A stretch of DNA of 11,259 nucleotides, from positions 1 through 11,259 of the forward strand of contig JAEMPK010000096.1 of NCBI GenBank assembly GCA_022759345.1, read 5' to 3'. The DNA comes from Pyrobaculum sp. GTDB taxonomy: Archaea > Thermoproteota > Thermoprotei > Thermoproteales > Thermoproteaceae. Numbering within the stretch: position 1 is the first letter of the stretch; every line of letters starts with the position of its first letter. A program made the position numbers and the translations under genes. This document shows, in pieces, positions 1 through 5,253 of this stretch. Under the pieces are notes generated by a model. The model made no database searches, was not told the DNA's origin, and was given only the letters and a program-made list of their open reading frames with translations.

Positions 1-1
1 C

Positions 2-79
2 TACCGGACTAAGTCGTGGGATGAGGTGGTGAAGATAATACGCAGAGCCCAGGCGCTGGGACTCGACGTAAGGACTTAG
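2..79 (+). CDS. 3' end of an unidentified protein gene
   Basis: An open frame enters from the left edge and ends at TAG 77-79, giving 25 residues beginning YRTKSWDEVVKIIRRAQALG. The helix-like, charged sequence looks coding, but it is too short to assign a family. It meets the RNase HI gene tail to tail: the TAG here and the TAA of the opposite gene share the four bases TTAG at 76-79. The start and function lie outside the window. Confidence 0.55.
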   Translation, partial: YRTKSWDEVVKIIRRAQALGLDVRT

Positions 80-642
80 CCGCGGCGGCTGAGAAGCCTC
101 TCAATAAGCCTCGAAGCCTCCCTCCGCGGAAGACACTCGGCGTCTTCTACGCCGAGCCTCTTCAAAAGCGTTACCTGCTTCTCCGTGGCCAGCCGCCCGG
201 CGTACAGCCGCCTGACCTCGGGATGCGTCTTGAGGAAGTCGCAGTACGCCTTCTTCGAGTAATAGTCGGCGCGGGCGTTCCGCTCCCGGGGGACCCAGCC
301 TATGGAGAACTTCCGGAACCGCCGCGTCAGCTCCACAGCTTTTTCATACAGCGGAACTAGATGCGGCGCCTTGACTTGATAAATCCCGAGCATCTGCCTC
401 ACCACCAGCTGACTGTCGCCGTAGGCCTCAACTTCTGCGGCCCCCGCCGACAGGGCCCACTCCATCGCCTTTATGAGAGCTGTGTACTCAGCCACGTTGT
501 TTGTGCATTGCCGACCGCCCACACAGACGACGCCGCCCTCGCCGTGTATCTCCCTATCGTCTTCATAGACAGCGAAGCCGTAGGCGCCGACGCCGCCGGG
601 GTTCACAGGCTCGCAAGCCCCGTCGAAGAAAAGCTGATACAC
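76..642 (-). CDS. rnhA: Ribonuclease HI with a C-terminal extension
   Basis: This 188-residue protein should hydrolyse the RNA strand of RNA/DNA hybrids, for example primers and R-loops. The RNase H fold spans about residues 1-140. The four carboxylates of the family are visible: D7 (FFDGA), E52 (NNVAEYTAL), D76 (YGDSQLV) and D126 (NARADYYSK). Residues 150-188 form an extra segment with a TxKQxxxLxxLG...SRxEASxLIxxLL pattern, resembling the DUF3072-type helical module. Its role is unknown; nucleic-acid binding is an inference. The start is GTG at 640-642, chosen because a TATA-like box lies about 23 bases upstream and the frame opens directly with the conserved first strand. The mRNA is probably leaderless. 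Family assignment is secure; the role of the tail is not. Confidence 0.93.
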   Translation of the reverse strand: MYQLFFDGACEPVNPGGVGAYGFAVYEDDREIHGEGGVVCVGGRQCTNNVAEYTALIKAMEWALSAGAAEVEAYGDSQLVVRQMLGIYQVKAPHLVPLYEKAVELTRRFRKFSIGWVPRERNARADYYSKKAYCDFLKTHPEVRRLYAGRLATEKQVTLLKRLGVEDAECLPRREASRLIERLLSRRG

Positions 643-660
643 AGCTGAAGAAAATACAAG

Positions 661-670
661 CTTAAATAAA
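661..670 (-). promoter_or_regulatory. TATA box of the RNase HI gene
   Basis: On the - strand this reads TTTATTTAAG, centred about 23 bases before the GTG at 642. That is the archaeal TATA-to-start spacing, so the transcript should begin at or next to the start codon. Confidence 0.5.
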
Positions 671-711
671 TTATTTGTATGTAGTTATATTAGCTATGAC
701 GTTGTTTCTAG

Positions 712-867
712 TTGCTCAAAACGTTGTCTTTGTGTAGCACCTCCACCTACCTCCCTATTACATACCGGACAGCTTACGCGCCAGACGAGATGTGGATATA
801 CATAGAAGAGGGATGCACGCCATATATTCCAATTCACGGCATCAGCGCCGGGATCTATATGTGTTGA
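712..867 (+). pseudogene. Possible ORF remnant in the spacer
   Basis: A + strand frame free of stops runs from just after TAG 709-711 to TGA 865-867, about 51 codons. Its last part, from ATG 790, reads MWIYIEEGCTPYIPIHGISA and has protein-like composition. No TATA box stands at a leaderless distance from any start in it, and I do not recognise the sequence. It may be the tail of a decayed gene or chance. Apart from this and the tRNA, the stretch 671-1014 shows nothing I can name. Confidence 0.15.
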
Positions 868-1014
868 AGCTTCCGCAGGAGAGAGTTGCTCCAGTTGCGA
901 TGAAAGGGGGCGGATATTGAATCGAACGCGTCAAGATTAGCCGGCGTATGGGCGCACCTCACAGCCAACACATAGAGTTATTATATCTCCAGCCACGCCA
1001 GAAGAATCCATGGA

Positions 1015-1103
1015 TGGGCCCGCCGGGATTTTTAGGCGGGTTTCCCCTGAACCCGGGACCACCCGCGCGTGAGGCGGGCATCATACCGCTAGACTACGGG
1101 CCC
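1015..1103 (-). tRNA. tRNA-Val(CAC) with an intron in the T-loop
   Basis: The - strand folds into a complete cloverleaf. Acceptor stem GGGCCCG/CGGGCCC (1097-1103 with 1016-1022), discriminator A at 1015, D arm GTC/GAT with a 9-base loop containing GG, and anticodon stem CCCGC/GCGGG (1074-1078 with 1062-1066). The anticodon loop is CTCACGC with anticodon CAC at 1069-1071, and the T stem is CCGGG/CCCGG (1052-1056 with 1023-1027). The T-loop is not contiguous: removing 17 bases at 1031-1047 restores TTCAAAT and gives a standard 72-base tRNA. Non-canonical introns cut at bulge-helix-bulge sites are known in Thermoproteales. The exact junction is ambiguous by one A. A TATA box lies 26 bases upstream. 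This overlaps a spurious + strand ORF. Confidence 0.93.
1031..1047 (-). other. Non-canonical tRNA intron (T-loop, about position 58/59)
   Basis: Seventeen bases, GGGGAAACCCGCCTAAA on the - strand, separate TTCA from AATCCCGG in the T arm. Within it GGG-GAAA-CCC can form a small GNRA-capped hairpin. An equally valid junction lies one base over because both boundaries carry A. I could not fit a fully canonical bulge-helix-bulge by eye, so a relaxed splice motif is likely. Confidence 0.82.
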
Positions 1104-1124
1104 TCTTCACCTCTAATTGAGCGG

Positions 1125-1134
1125 ATTTTTAAGG
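1125..1134 (-). promoter_or_regulatory. TATA box of tRNA-Val
   Basis: The - strand reads CCTTAAAAAT, centred 26 bases before the first base of the tRNA (1103). The spacing indicates transcription starting at or very near the mature 5' end. Confidence 0.65.
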
Positions 1135-1166
1135 TTTTTTAGTCTGCCCCCTCTCTATCGCTCTGT

Positions 1167-1181
1167 GCGAAGAAGCTTCGC
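1167..1181. repeat. Small hairpin between tRNA promoter and GyrI-like gene
   Basis: A perfect 6-base inverted repeat (gcgaag/cttcgc) with a 3-base loop lies 11 bases past the stop codon of the - strand GyrI-like gene. It may help end that transcript before the tRNA promoter, but no strong T-run follows, so the role is uncertain. Confidence 0.3.
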
Positions 1182-1191
1182 TGTCAAATTT

Positions 1192-1572
1192 TCACTGCAG
1201 TGGAACTTGTACCTCGACTTCTACCTCGGGTGGGCTTTGACTTGTGTCTATTTTTGTATAGACCTCTCTGGCGGGGCTTCCTAGGCTTTTGCCCTCTTTT
1301 AAGGCCCAGAAGAGGAGGGTGGCGTAGGCGTTGTCTACCTTCTCGCTACTGCCGCTGAACTTCGTGACGGCGAATGTGGCCGAGGGTAGGACCTTGTCGC
1401 CGTTGGGGTCCGGCTTGAAGATCTCGACTAATAACTCGTGTCCTTCTTTGCCGTGGAATATGACGATCGTGTTTGGCTTGAGGTCTCCCTGTAGGGCGGC
1501 TCTGTTGGGGACTTTCTTTATGGTGCTGAAGCCTCTTATCTCCGGCACCTCCTTTACCTCCACCTTAGCCAT
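1192..1572 (-). CDS. Stand-alone GyrI-like effector-binding protein
   Basis: This 126-residue protein resembles the GyrI-like/AraC effector-binding domain without any DNA-binding part. It has an N-terminal VEVKEVPEIRGFSTIKKVP strand pair, a middle LPSATFAVTKFSGSSEKVDNA segment followed by YATLLFWALKEGK, and the typical ending GSPAREVYTKID...SPPEVEVEVQVPL. The family binds small molecules, often as a drug sink or transcription cofactor, and some stand-alone members are reported hydrolases; which applies here is unknown. It is shorter than the usual 150 or so residues. The ATG at 1572 is preferred over the one at 1593, because a TTAATATA box occupies 1593-1600 and lies 24 bases before 1572. It is divergent from nucS. 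Confidence 0.7.
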   Translation of the reverse strand: MAKVEVKEVPEIRGFSTIKKVPNRAALQGDLKPNTIVIFHGKEGHELLVEIFKPDPNGDKVLPSATFAVTKFSGSSEKVDNAYATLLFWALKEGKSLGSPAREVYTKIDTSQSPPEVEVEVQVPLQ

Positions 1573-1591
1573 GGCGTGGGGATTCGATGTC

Positions 1592-1600
1592 ATATATTAA
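1592..1600 (-). promoter_or_regulatory. TATA box setting the GyrI-like start
   Basis: TTAATATA on the - strand is centred about 24 bases before ATG 1572 and overlaps the more upstream ATG at 1593. A transcript made from it would not include the upstream codon. Confidence 0.5.
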
Positions 1601-1608
1601 CTTATTGT

Positions 1609-1617
1609 CTTTAAATC
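1609..1617 (+). promoter_or_regulatory. Candidate TATA box of nucS
   Basis: TCTTTAAAT is centred about 23 bases before an in-frame GTG at 1636 and 17 before the GTG at 1630. This favours a leaderless start at 1636, which would remove two residues from the predicted protein. The alternative is that the AT-rich element at 1593-1602 serves both directions. Confidence 0.4.
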
Positions 1618-1629
1618 TCCCGCATAGCC

Positions 1630-2370
1630 GTGTATGTGCATCTTGTAGGGCCTTCAGCCGAGGAGGCCGCGCAGGTTGTGAACTCAGGCAAGAGGAGGGG
1701 AGTCGTCGTGGTTGTGGGCGTCTGTGAGGTGTCTTACAGCGGAAGGGCGGCGGCTTCGCTTAAGGCGGGGCGCCGCCTGTTGTTGATAAAGCGAGACGGC
1801 ACGCTTCTCGTCCACGAGGCTGAGAAGGCTCAGCCAAAGATTTGGCAACCTCCCGGCTCCTCCACAGCGGCGTATGTGGAAGAGGGCAGACTTGTGGTTA
1901 AGAGCGTGAGGTCTAGGCCCTTCGAGACTGTTAGGGTGGTCTTCCTCTCCGTGGATTTCGTGGGGGTTTTCGACGTGGGGGAGTCGGAGCTGGAGTTTTT
2001 AGGCTCCGAGAGAGACGTAGTAGAGGCTTTGACGCAGGCTCCCTGGCTGATTGAAGAGGGTCTTGAGGTAGTTGGCGTAGAGGTGCCTATGGACGTAGGC
2101 CACGTCGATATTCTTGCGAAGGACCGTGACGGCAGGTATGTAGTGGTGGAGGTTAAACGTGACGTCGCTACACACGAGGCGGTTTTCCAGCTGGCGAGAT
2201 ATGTAGAGATATACAGGAAAAAGGGCCTGGACGTAAGGGGGGTTCTTGTGGCTGGAGATATCTCCTCCTCAGCTCTTGAATATTTAAGAAGATATGGTTT
2301 ACAATTTGTAAAGATAAACCCAAGAGAGTTGATGGCTGTAACAAATAAAAAGGCGTCAAAGCTCCTATAG
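1630..2370 (+). CDS. nucS: Endonuclease NucS/EndoMS
   Basis: This 246-residue protein matches NucS/EndoMS, the archaeal and actinobacterial nuclease that cuts both strands at mismatched bases and replaces MutS/MutL in many archaea. The N-terminal DNA-binding and dimerisation half covers about residues 1-120, including W72 in the KIWQPPG loop. The RecB-like catalytic half shows D160 (GHVDILAKD), E174 and K176 (VVVEVKRD), then Q187 and Y191. Length and residue numbers agree with the well-studied Pyrococcus enzyme. The family usually works with the PCNA clamp; the C-terminal tail here (KKASKLL) could carry a clamp contact, but no clear PIP box is visible. The start is GTG 1630, with GTG 1636 an alternative. 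It is divergent from the GyrI-like gene. Confidence 0.93.
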   Translation: MYVHLVGPSAEEAAQVVNSGKRRGVVVVVGVCEVSYSGRAAASLKAGRRLLLIKRDGTLLVHEAEKAQPKIWQPPGSSTAAYVEEGRLVVKSVRSRPFETVRVVFLSVDFVGVFDVGESELEFLGSERDVVEALTQAPWLIEEGLEVVGVEVPMDVGHVDILAKDRDGRYVVVEVKRDVATHEAVFQLARYVEIYRKKGLDVRGVLVAGDISSSALEYLRRYGLQFVKINPRELMAVTNKKASKLL

Positions 2371-2417
2371 GCTGTTGGCGTCGCCACATACGAGAAGAGA
2401 GTTGTTTTCAGGTATAC

Positions 2418-2437
2418 TATATCTACCATTAGATATA
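2418..2437. repeat. Perfect 8-base inverted repeat downstream of nucS
   Basis: TATATCTA and TAGATATA flank a 4-base loop (ccat), 47 bases after the nucS stop. It may be a weak terminator hairpin or a protein site. The rest of the 2371-2564 spacer is AT-rich and shows no gene that I can support. Confidence 0.3.
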
Positions 2438-2538
2438 AATGCTTTTCTATAATACTAGTTCTTTAATTTCAGTCTTGTCATTATTCTTGAGGAATTTTGT
2501 GCTGTCTTTATAGTAATACGTTAAAATTCTTGAGTGTC

Positions 2539-2547
2539 TTTTAAATA
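2539..2547 (+). promoter_or_regulatory. TATA box of the small acidic protein gene
   Basis: TTTTAAATA is centred about 22 bases before GTG 2565. It supports that GTG as a leaderless start rather than the out-of-frame ATG at 2561, which meets a stop after three codons. Confidence 0.55.
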
Positions 2548-2560
2548 CGTATACGTATAC
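2546..2560. promoter_or_regulatory. Overlapping palindromes between TATA box and start
   Basis: TACGTATACGTA (2546-2557) and GTATACGTATAC (2549-2560) are both perfect 12-base palindromes, made of repeated GTATAC units. They sit where a repressor would block polymerase. Operator function is inferred from position only. Confidence 0.35.
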
Positions 2561-2564
2561 ATGC

Positions 2565-2789
2565 GTGTATAGAGTCCTCGTGAACGAGAAGGAAGGTAGG
2601 ATCTTGGTGACTGGAAAAGAGGAGGATCTTAGACTCTTGGAGGAGGGTTGGGATCTCGTCTTTGAGTCGTTTGACTGGGACGAAGCTTTCGACTTCGCAA
2701 TGGACATGGCAGATGACGAGATAATCGAGTGGTATTACGAAGACGCGGTGAAAAAGAAGTTTATAACCGGCCTATCTGTAGTCGCGTAG
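2565..2789 (+). CDS. Small acidic protein of unknown function
   Basis: This 74-residue protein has no family I recognise. The first 35 residues alternate like strands and a helix (YRVLVNEKEGRILVTGKEED, then LRLLEEGWDLVF). The middle is very acidic (FDWDEAFDFAMDMADDEIIEW), and the end is more basic (VKKKFITGLSVVA). No signal peptide, membrane segment or cysteine is seen. The start is GTG 2565, fixed by a TATA box about 22 bases upstream. Between the box and the start lie two overlapping palindromes, suggesting control by a DNA-binding protein. The 3' end overlaps the aminotransferase gene on the other strand by 18 bases. The promoter, codon-like composition and lack of a competing gene support its being real. 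Confidence 0.65.
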   Translation: MYRVLVNEKEGRILVTGKEEDLRLLEEGWDLVFESFDWDEAFDFAMDMADDEIIEWYYEDAVKKKFITGLSVVA

Positions 2790-4118
2790 GGTCTCTAGTA
2801 TAATAGAGGCGGCTTTTAGGGCCATCTCTCTGGGTATCACAAGAGGCGGCGCTATCCTAATCGTGGAGAAACCTGCGCCTATGACGGCTACGCCGCGTTT
2901 AAACGCCTTCACAAGCACCTCCTGCAGGTACTTGGCAGGTTTTTTCCTCTCGTCTAGTAGCTCAACGCCTATCATAAGGCCCAAGCCTCTCACGTGGTGG
3001 CGGTCGCCCACCTCGTCGGCAAACGCCTTCTTTATCTCGTCTCCTAGCTTCGCCGCGTGCTCCAAAAGCCCCTCCTCCTCTATCACCTCGATAGTGGCGA
3101 GAGATGCGGCGGCCGCCACGGGGTTGCCGCCGAAGGTGTTGGCATGCGCCCCCTTGGGGAGCGACATCACCTCTGCCCTGCCTATTATTGCGCCCAGCGG
3201 CAGGCCTGAGGCTATGGCCTTGGCCGTTGCTATTAAGTCGGGCTCCACGCCGAAGTGCTCAATGGCGAACCAGCGGCCGGTCCTCCCAAAGCCTGTCTGG
3301 ACCTCGTCCACCGCCAGCAGTATCCCGTGTTCTTTGGTGATCTTGCGGAGACCCTGCATGAAGCCCCGCGGGGGCACCACGTAGCCGCCCTCGCCTTGTA
3401 TCGGCTCTATCAACACAGCGGCAACCTCGTCGGGGCCGACGAGCCTCTTGAAGACCCACTCGTCGATGAACTCCAGCGCGTACTGCCCACACTCCTCGGG
3501 GTCCTTGGCCTTAAAGGGACAATGCACTGGGTGGGGATACGGGACGTGTATTACGTTGGGCATAACCGGCGAGAAATATTTCCTGTGCACAGGCTTAGAC
3601 GCCGAGAGGGACATAGAGGCATACGTCCTGCCGTGGAAGGCCCCGTAGAACGCTATTATATAGGGCCTCTGGCCCTTGAAGTAGCCCCTAGCCACTTTGA
3701 CCAAGCCCTCTATGGATTCGGTCCCGCTGTTGGTGAAGAAGACCTTCTTCTGGCCGGAGATGGGGGCTATCGAGACGAGCTTCTCGGCCAGCTTGACGGC
3801 GACCTCGTAGTAGAAGTCGGTGAGCGAGTAGTGGAGGAAGAGCTCGGACTGCCGCTTGATGGCCTCAACCACCTTGGGATGCGCGTGCCCCGTCGCCGTC
3901 ACTGCTATGCCTGCGTTGTAGTCGATGTAGAGGTTGCCGTCGACGTCTTCAACCACAGGGCCGTAGCCCCTTGCGATGACGAGGGGATACCAACGGGCGA
4001 AAGACTGCATGAGGAGCTCTTCGTCTCGCCGCACCACCTCCAACGCCCTGGGGCCAGGCGGCTCCACCACGATTTTCGGCACCTTATCGGGGTCTATGGG
4101 CCAATGCCACTTAGGCAT
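2772..4118 (-). CDS. Class III PLP-dependent aminotransferase (GABA/ornithine type or amino-acid racemase)
   Basis: This 448-residue fold-type I PLP enzyme moves amino groups in the cytoplasm. Visible landmarks are the N-terminal PGPRALEVVRRDE motif typical of a thermophilic archaeal subgroup, TNSGTES (129-135) for the cofactor phosphate, AFHGRTYASMSLSASKP, E238 (LIEPIQGEGG), D271 (AVDEVQTGFGRTG) for the pyridine nitrogen, and K300 (LIATAKAIASGLPLGA), the Schiff-base lysine. The same subgroup includes enzymes called 4-aminobutyrate or ornithine aminotransferase and, in Pyrococcus, amino-acid racemases, so the substrate cannot be read from sequence alone. It is not clearly ArgD/LysJ, and no arginine or lysine pathway genes are adjacent. 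A TATA box 22-24 bases upstream of ATG 4118 implies a leaderless mRNA. Confidence 0.9.
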   Translation of the reverse strand: MPKWHWPIDPDKVPKIVVEPPGPRALEVVRRDEELLMQSFARWYPLVIARGYGPVVEDVDGNLYIDYNAGIAVTATGHAHPKVVEAIKRQSELFLHYSLTDFYYEVAVKLAEKLVSIAPISGQKKVFFTNSGTESIEGLVKVARGYFKGQRPYIIAFYGAFHGRTYASMSLSASKPVHRKYFSPVMPNVIHVPYPHPVHCPFKAKDPEECGQYALEFIDEWVFKRLVGPDEVAAVLIEPIQGEGGYVVPPRGFMQGLRKITKEHGILLAVDEVQTGFGRTGRWFAIEHFGVEPDLIATAKAIASGLPLGAIIGRAEVMSLPKGAHANTFGGNPVAAAASLATIEVIEEEGLLEHAAKLGDEIKKAFADEVGDRHHVRGLGLMIGVELLDERKKPAKYLQEVLVKAFKRGVAVIGAGFSTIRIAPPLVIPREMALKAASIILETLRDYR

Positions 4119-4135
4119 AAGTAAACTAAATTGAT

Positions 4136-4145
4136 CTATATATAA
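4136..4145 (-). promoter_or_regulatory. TATA box of the aminotransferase gene
   Basis: The - strand reads TTATATATAG, centred about 22 bases before ATG 4118. It is among the strongest TATA matches in the window. Confidence 0.6.
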
Positions 4146-4239
4146 CTGTATAGGACGGATATGAGCTCTAAGCCTCTTAAACGGCTATAAGAGAAACTCG
4201 TAGGTGAAGCTTAATAAGTTCTCCGCCGTATTTGTAGTG

Positions 4240-4425
4240 TCTAACGTCTTCGGGGCCCGATCGCCTACGGGCTCTAACGTCTAGGCGAGGGCTCATAGAT
4301 CTATACAAGACGCCACCAGCAAAATCGGCCGCCCTCTGACGACTTATTTATTTAGGCAATTACATCCTCTCGTACAAGAGATCTAGGTGATGAGGGCTGG
4401 GTTGCAGATTGGTGGCGAATTAGGA
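4240..4425 (+). ncRNA. Candidate structured RNA of unknown family
   Basis: The 4119-4437 stretch has no protein gene but contains nested pairings. A GC-rich hairpin pairs 4253-4258 with 4289-4294 and 4261-4267 with 4282-4288, 13 pairs with a 2-base GA bulge. A longer helix pairs 4311-4322 with 4410-4417 plus 4402-4405, with a 4-base bulge. Inside it 4331-4336 pairs with 4392-4397. A small hairpin caps CTCT/AGAG at 4367-4380. The decamer TCTAACGTCT occurs at 4240 and again at 4273. One G-U pair fits only a + strand RNA, and a TATA-like TTAATAAG (4211-4218) lies about 25 bases before 4240. I found no RNase P, SRP or 5S signature. It competes with the C/D reading of 4387-4434. Existence and strand are inference. 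Confidence 0.35.
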
Positions 4426-4434
4426 GCCAACTGA
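4387..4434 (+). ncRNA. Candidate box C/D sRNA at the sufC 3' end
   Basis: The + strand shows box C GTGATGA (4387-4393), an 11-base guide, a D' box CAGA (4405-4408, one mismatch), a 3-base spacer, a C' box GTGGCGA (4412-4418, 5 of 7), a 12-base guide (4419-4430) and box D CTGA (4431-4434). The 48-base length and spacing are those of archaeal methylation guides. Weak flanking complementarity (ctag at 4383 and 4438) could close a terminal stem. It is convergent with sufC and ends 4 bases from the sufC stop codon. I could not assign targets with confidence. The imperfect D' and C' boxes and competing pairings lower confidence. Confidence 0.5.
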
Positions 4435-4437
4435 TCT

Positions 4438-5202
4438 CTAGAAAGCAAGCTCTTTCTTTATCTCGGCGAAGTAGCTTTGGTAGCCCACTTCTTCAATACG
4501 TTTAATTACGTTTTCGTCTCCCTCCAGCACGACCCTGCCCTCCGCCATTACATACACCCTCGTCGGCTTTATGAACTTCAACACCCTGGCGTAGTGGGTG
4601 GAGAGTAGGATGCCACTCCCTGAGGTTGCCAGCTGAGTCACCGCCTTGCCAACGGCCGCTATCCCGTCGATGTCGAGGCCGCTGTCGGGCTCGTCCAACA
4701 CCACGAACTTAGGCCTTAGGAGTAGGGCCTGGAGTACCTCCGCCCGTTTGAACTCGCCGCCGCTGAAGCCGGCGCCGACGCCTCGGTTGAACACCTCCGG
4801 CTTAAGCCCCAGCTCCGCCGCGATCTTCTGAGCCTGCGCCAAGACCTGTGGGTTTGGGTCTGTGAGCTTCTTTCCGCTTTTTATGTTCATCATGGCTTGG
4901 AGGAGGAAGGCGAACCGCACCTCGGGCACGGCGACGGGAGACTGGAAGCCCACGAAGATGCCTCTGGCGAAGCGCTCCTCGGGAGGCAGATCTTTTATGG
5001 ATTCGCCGTCTAGCAAAATGTCGCCTCCCACCACCTCGTACTTGGGGTTGCCGGCTATGGCTTGAAACAGAGTGGACTTGCCGCTGCCGTTGGGGCCCAT
5101 CAACACGACAACCTCGCCGCTGGACACGCTCAAAGCGACGCCTTTTAGTATCTCTTTGCCGCCTACGGCCACTTTGAGGTCCTTTACCTCAAGTCTATGC
5201 AT
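4438..5202 (-). CDS. sufC: SufC, ATPase of the SUF Fe-S assembly complex
   Basis: This 254-residue ABC-type ATPase works in the cytoplasm with SufB (and SufD where present) to build iron-sulfur clusters. It shows Walker A GPNGSGKST (36-44), Q-loop Q87 (VGFQSP), a signature FSGGEFKR (146-153) of the SufC type rather than the transporter LSGGQ, Walker B FVVLDEP with catalytic E171, D-loop SGLD and H-loop H203. Length is normal for SufC. It starts at ATG 5202, with a TTTTTAAAAA box centred 26 bases upstream, so the mRNA is leaderless. It is divergent from sufB across a 71-base region carrying both promoters, an arrangement that would let one regulator control both. No sufD follows; the next genes on both sides are unrelated. 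Confidence 0.96.
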   Translation of the reverse strand: MHRLEVKDLKVAVGGKEILKGVALSVSSGEVVVLMGPNGSGKSTLFQAIAGNPKYEVVGGDILLDGESIKDLPPEERFARGIFVGFQSPVAVPEVRFAFLLQAMMNIKSGKKLTDPNPQVLAQAQKIAAELGLKPEVFNRGVGAGFSGGEFKRAEVLQALLLRPKFVVLDEPDSGLDIDGIAAVGKAVTQLATSGSGILLSTHYARVLKFIKPTRVYVMAEGRVVLEGDENVIKRIEEVGYQSYFAEIKKELAF

Positions 5203-5221
5203 GTAACCTCTTTCGATTGCT

Positions 5222-5233
5222 GTTTTTAAAAAG
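5222..5233 (-). promoter_or_regulatory. TATA box of sufC
   Basis: CTTTTTAAAAAC on the - strand is centred about 26 bases before the sufC ATG at 5202. It lies back to back with the sufB box 13 bases away. Confidence 0.6.
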
Positions 5234-5245
5234 TGTCTAGAAAGC

Positions 5246-5253
5246 CTTATATC
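5246..5253 (+). promoter_or_regulatory. TATA box of sufB
   Basis: CTTATATC is centred about 25 bases before the sufB ATG at 5274, supporting that start and a leaderless mRNA. Confidence 0.6.

Noticed and set aside
893..935. Box C/D sRNA from GCGATGA in the spacer
   Set aside because: The C box has a mismatch, the D' spacing is 13 bases, and no box D follows within 60 bases.
948..1142. 64-codon + strand ORF
   Set aside because: It lies across the tRNA-Val gene and its promoter on the opposite strand; the sequence is explained by the tRNA.
1830..2429. Long - strand ORF opposite nucS
   Set aside because: Shadow of nucS in another frame; low-complexity Ser/Thr composition and no promoter at a fitting distance.
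2447..2707. 86-codon - strand ORF across the 2371-2564 spacer
   Set aside because: Overlaps the small acidic protein gene, which has the better promoter, and its Ser/Lys-rich sequence looks non-coding.
3255..4124. 289-codon + strand ORF opposite the aminotransferase
   Set aside because: Mirror frame of a clearly conserved enzyme; its length follows from the high GC content and codon bias, and the sequence resembles no family.
4361..4440. Fragment of 23S rRNA in antisense
   Set aside because: The GTACGAGAGGA core and a weak CAGTT...TCCTA similarity match 23S rRNA at similar spacing, but the flanking sequence and the bases after the loop do not continue as rRNA.
4119..4440. RNase P RNA or SRP RNA
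   Set aside because: No GAGGAAAGUC/ACAGAA-type RNase P core and no GGAAG...GAGCA SRP helix 8 motif on either strand.
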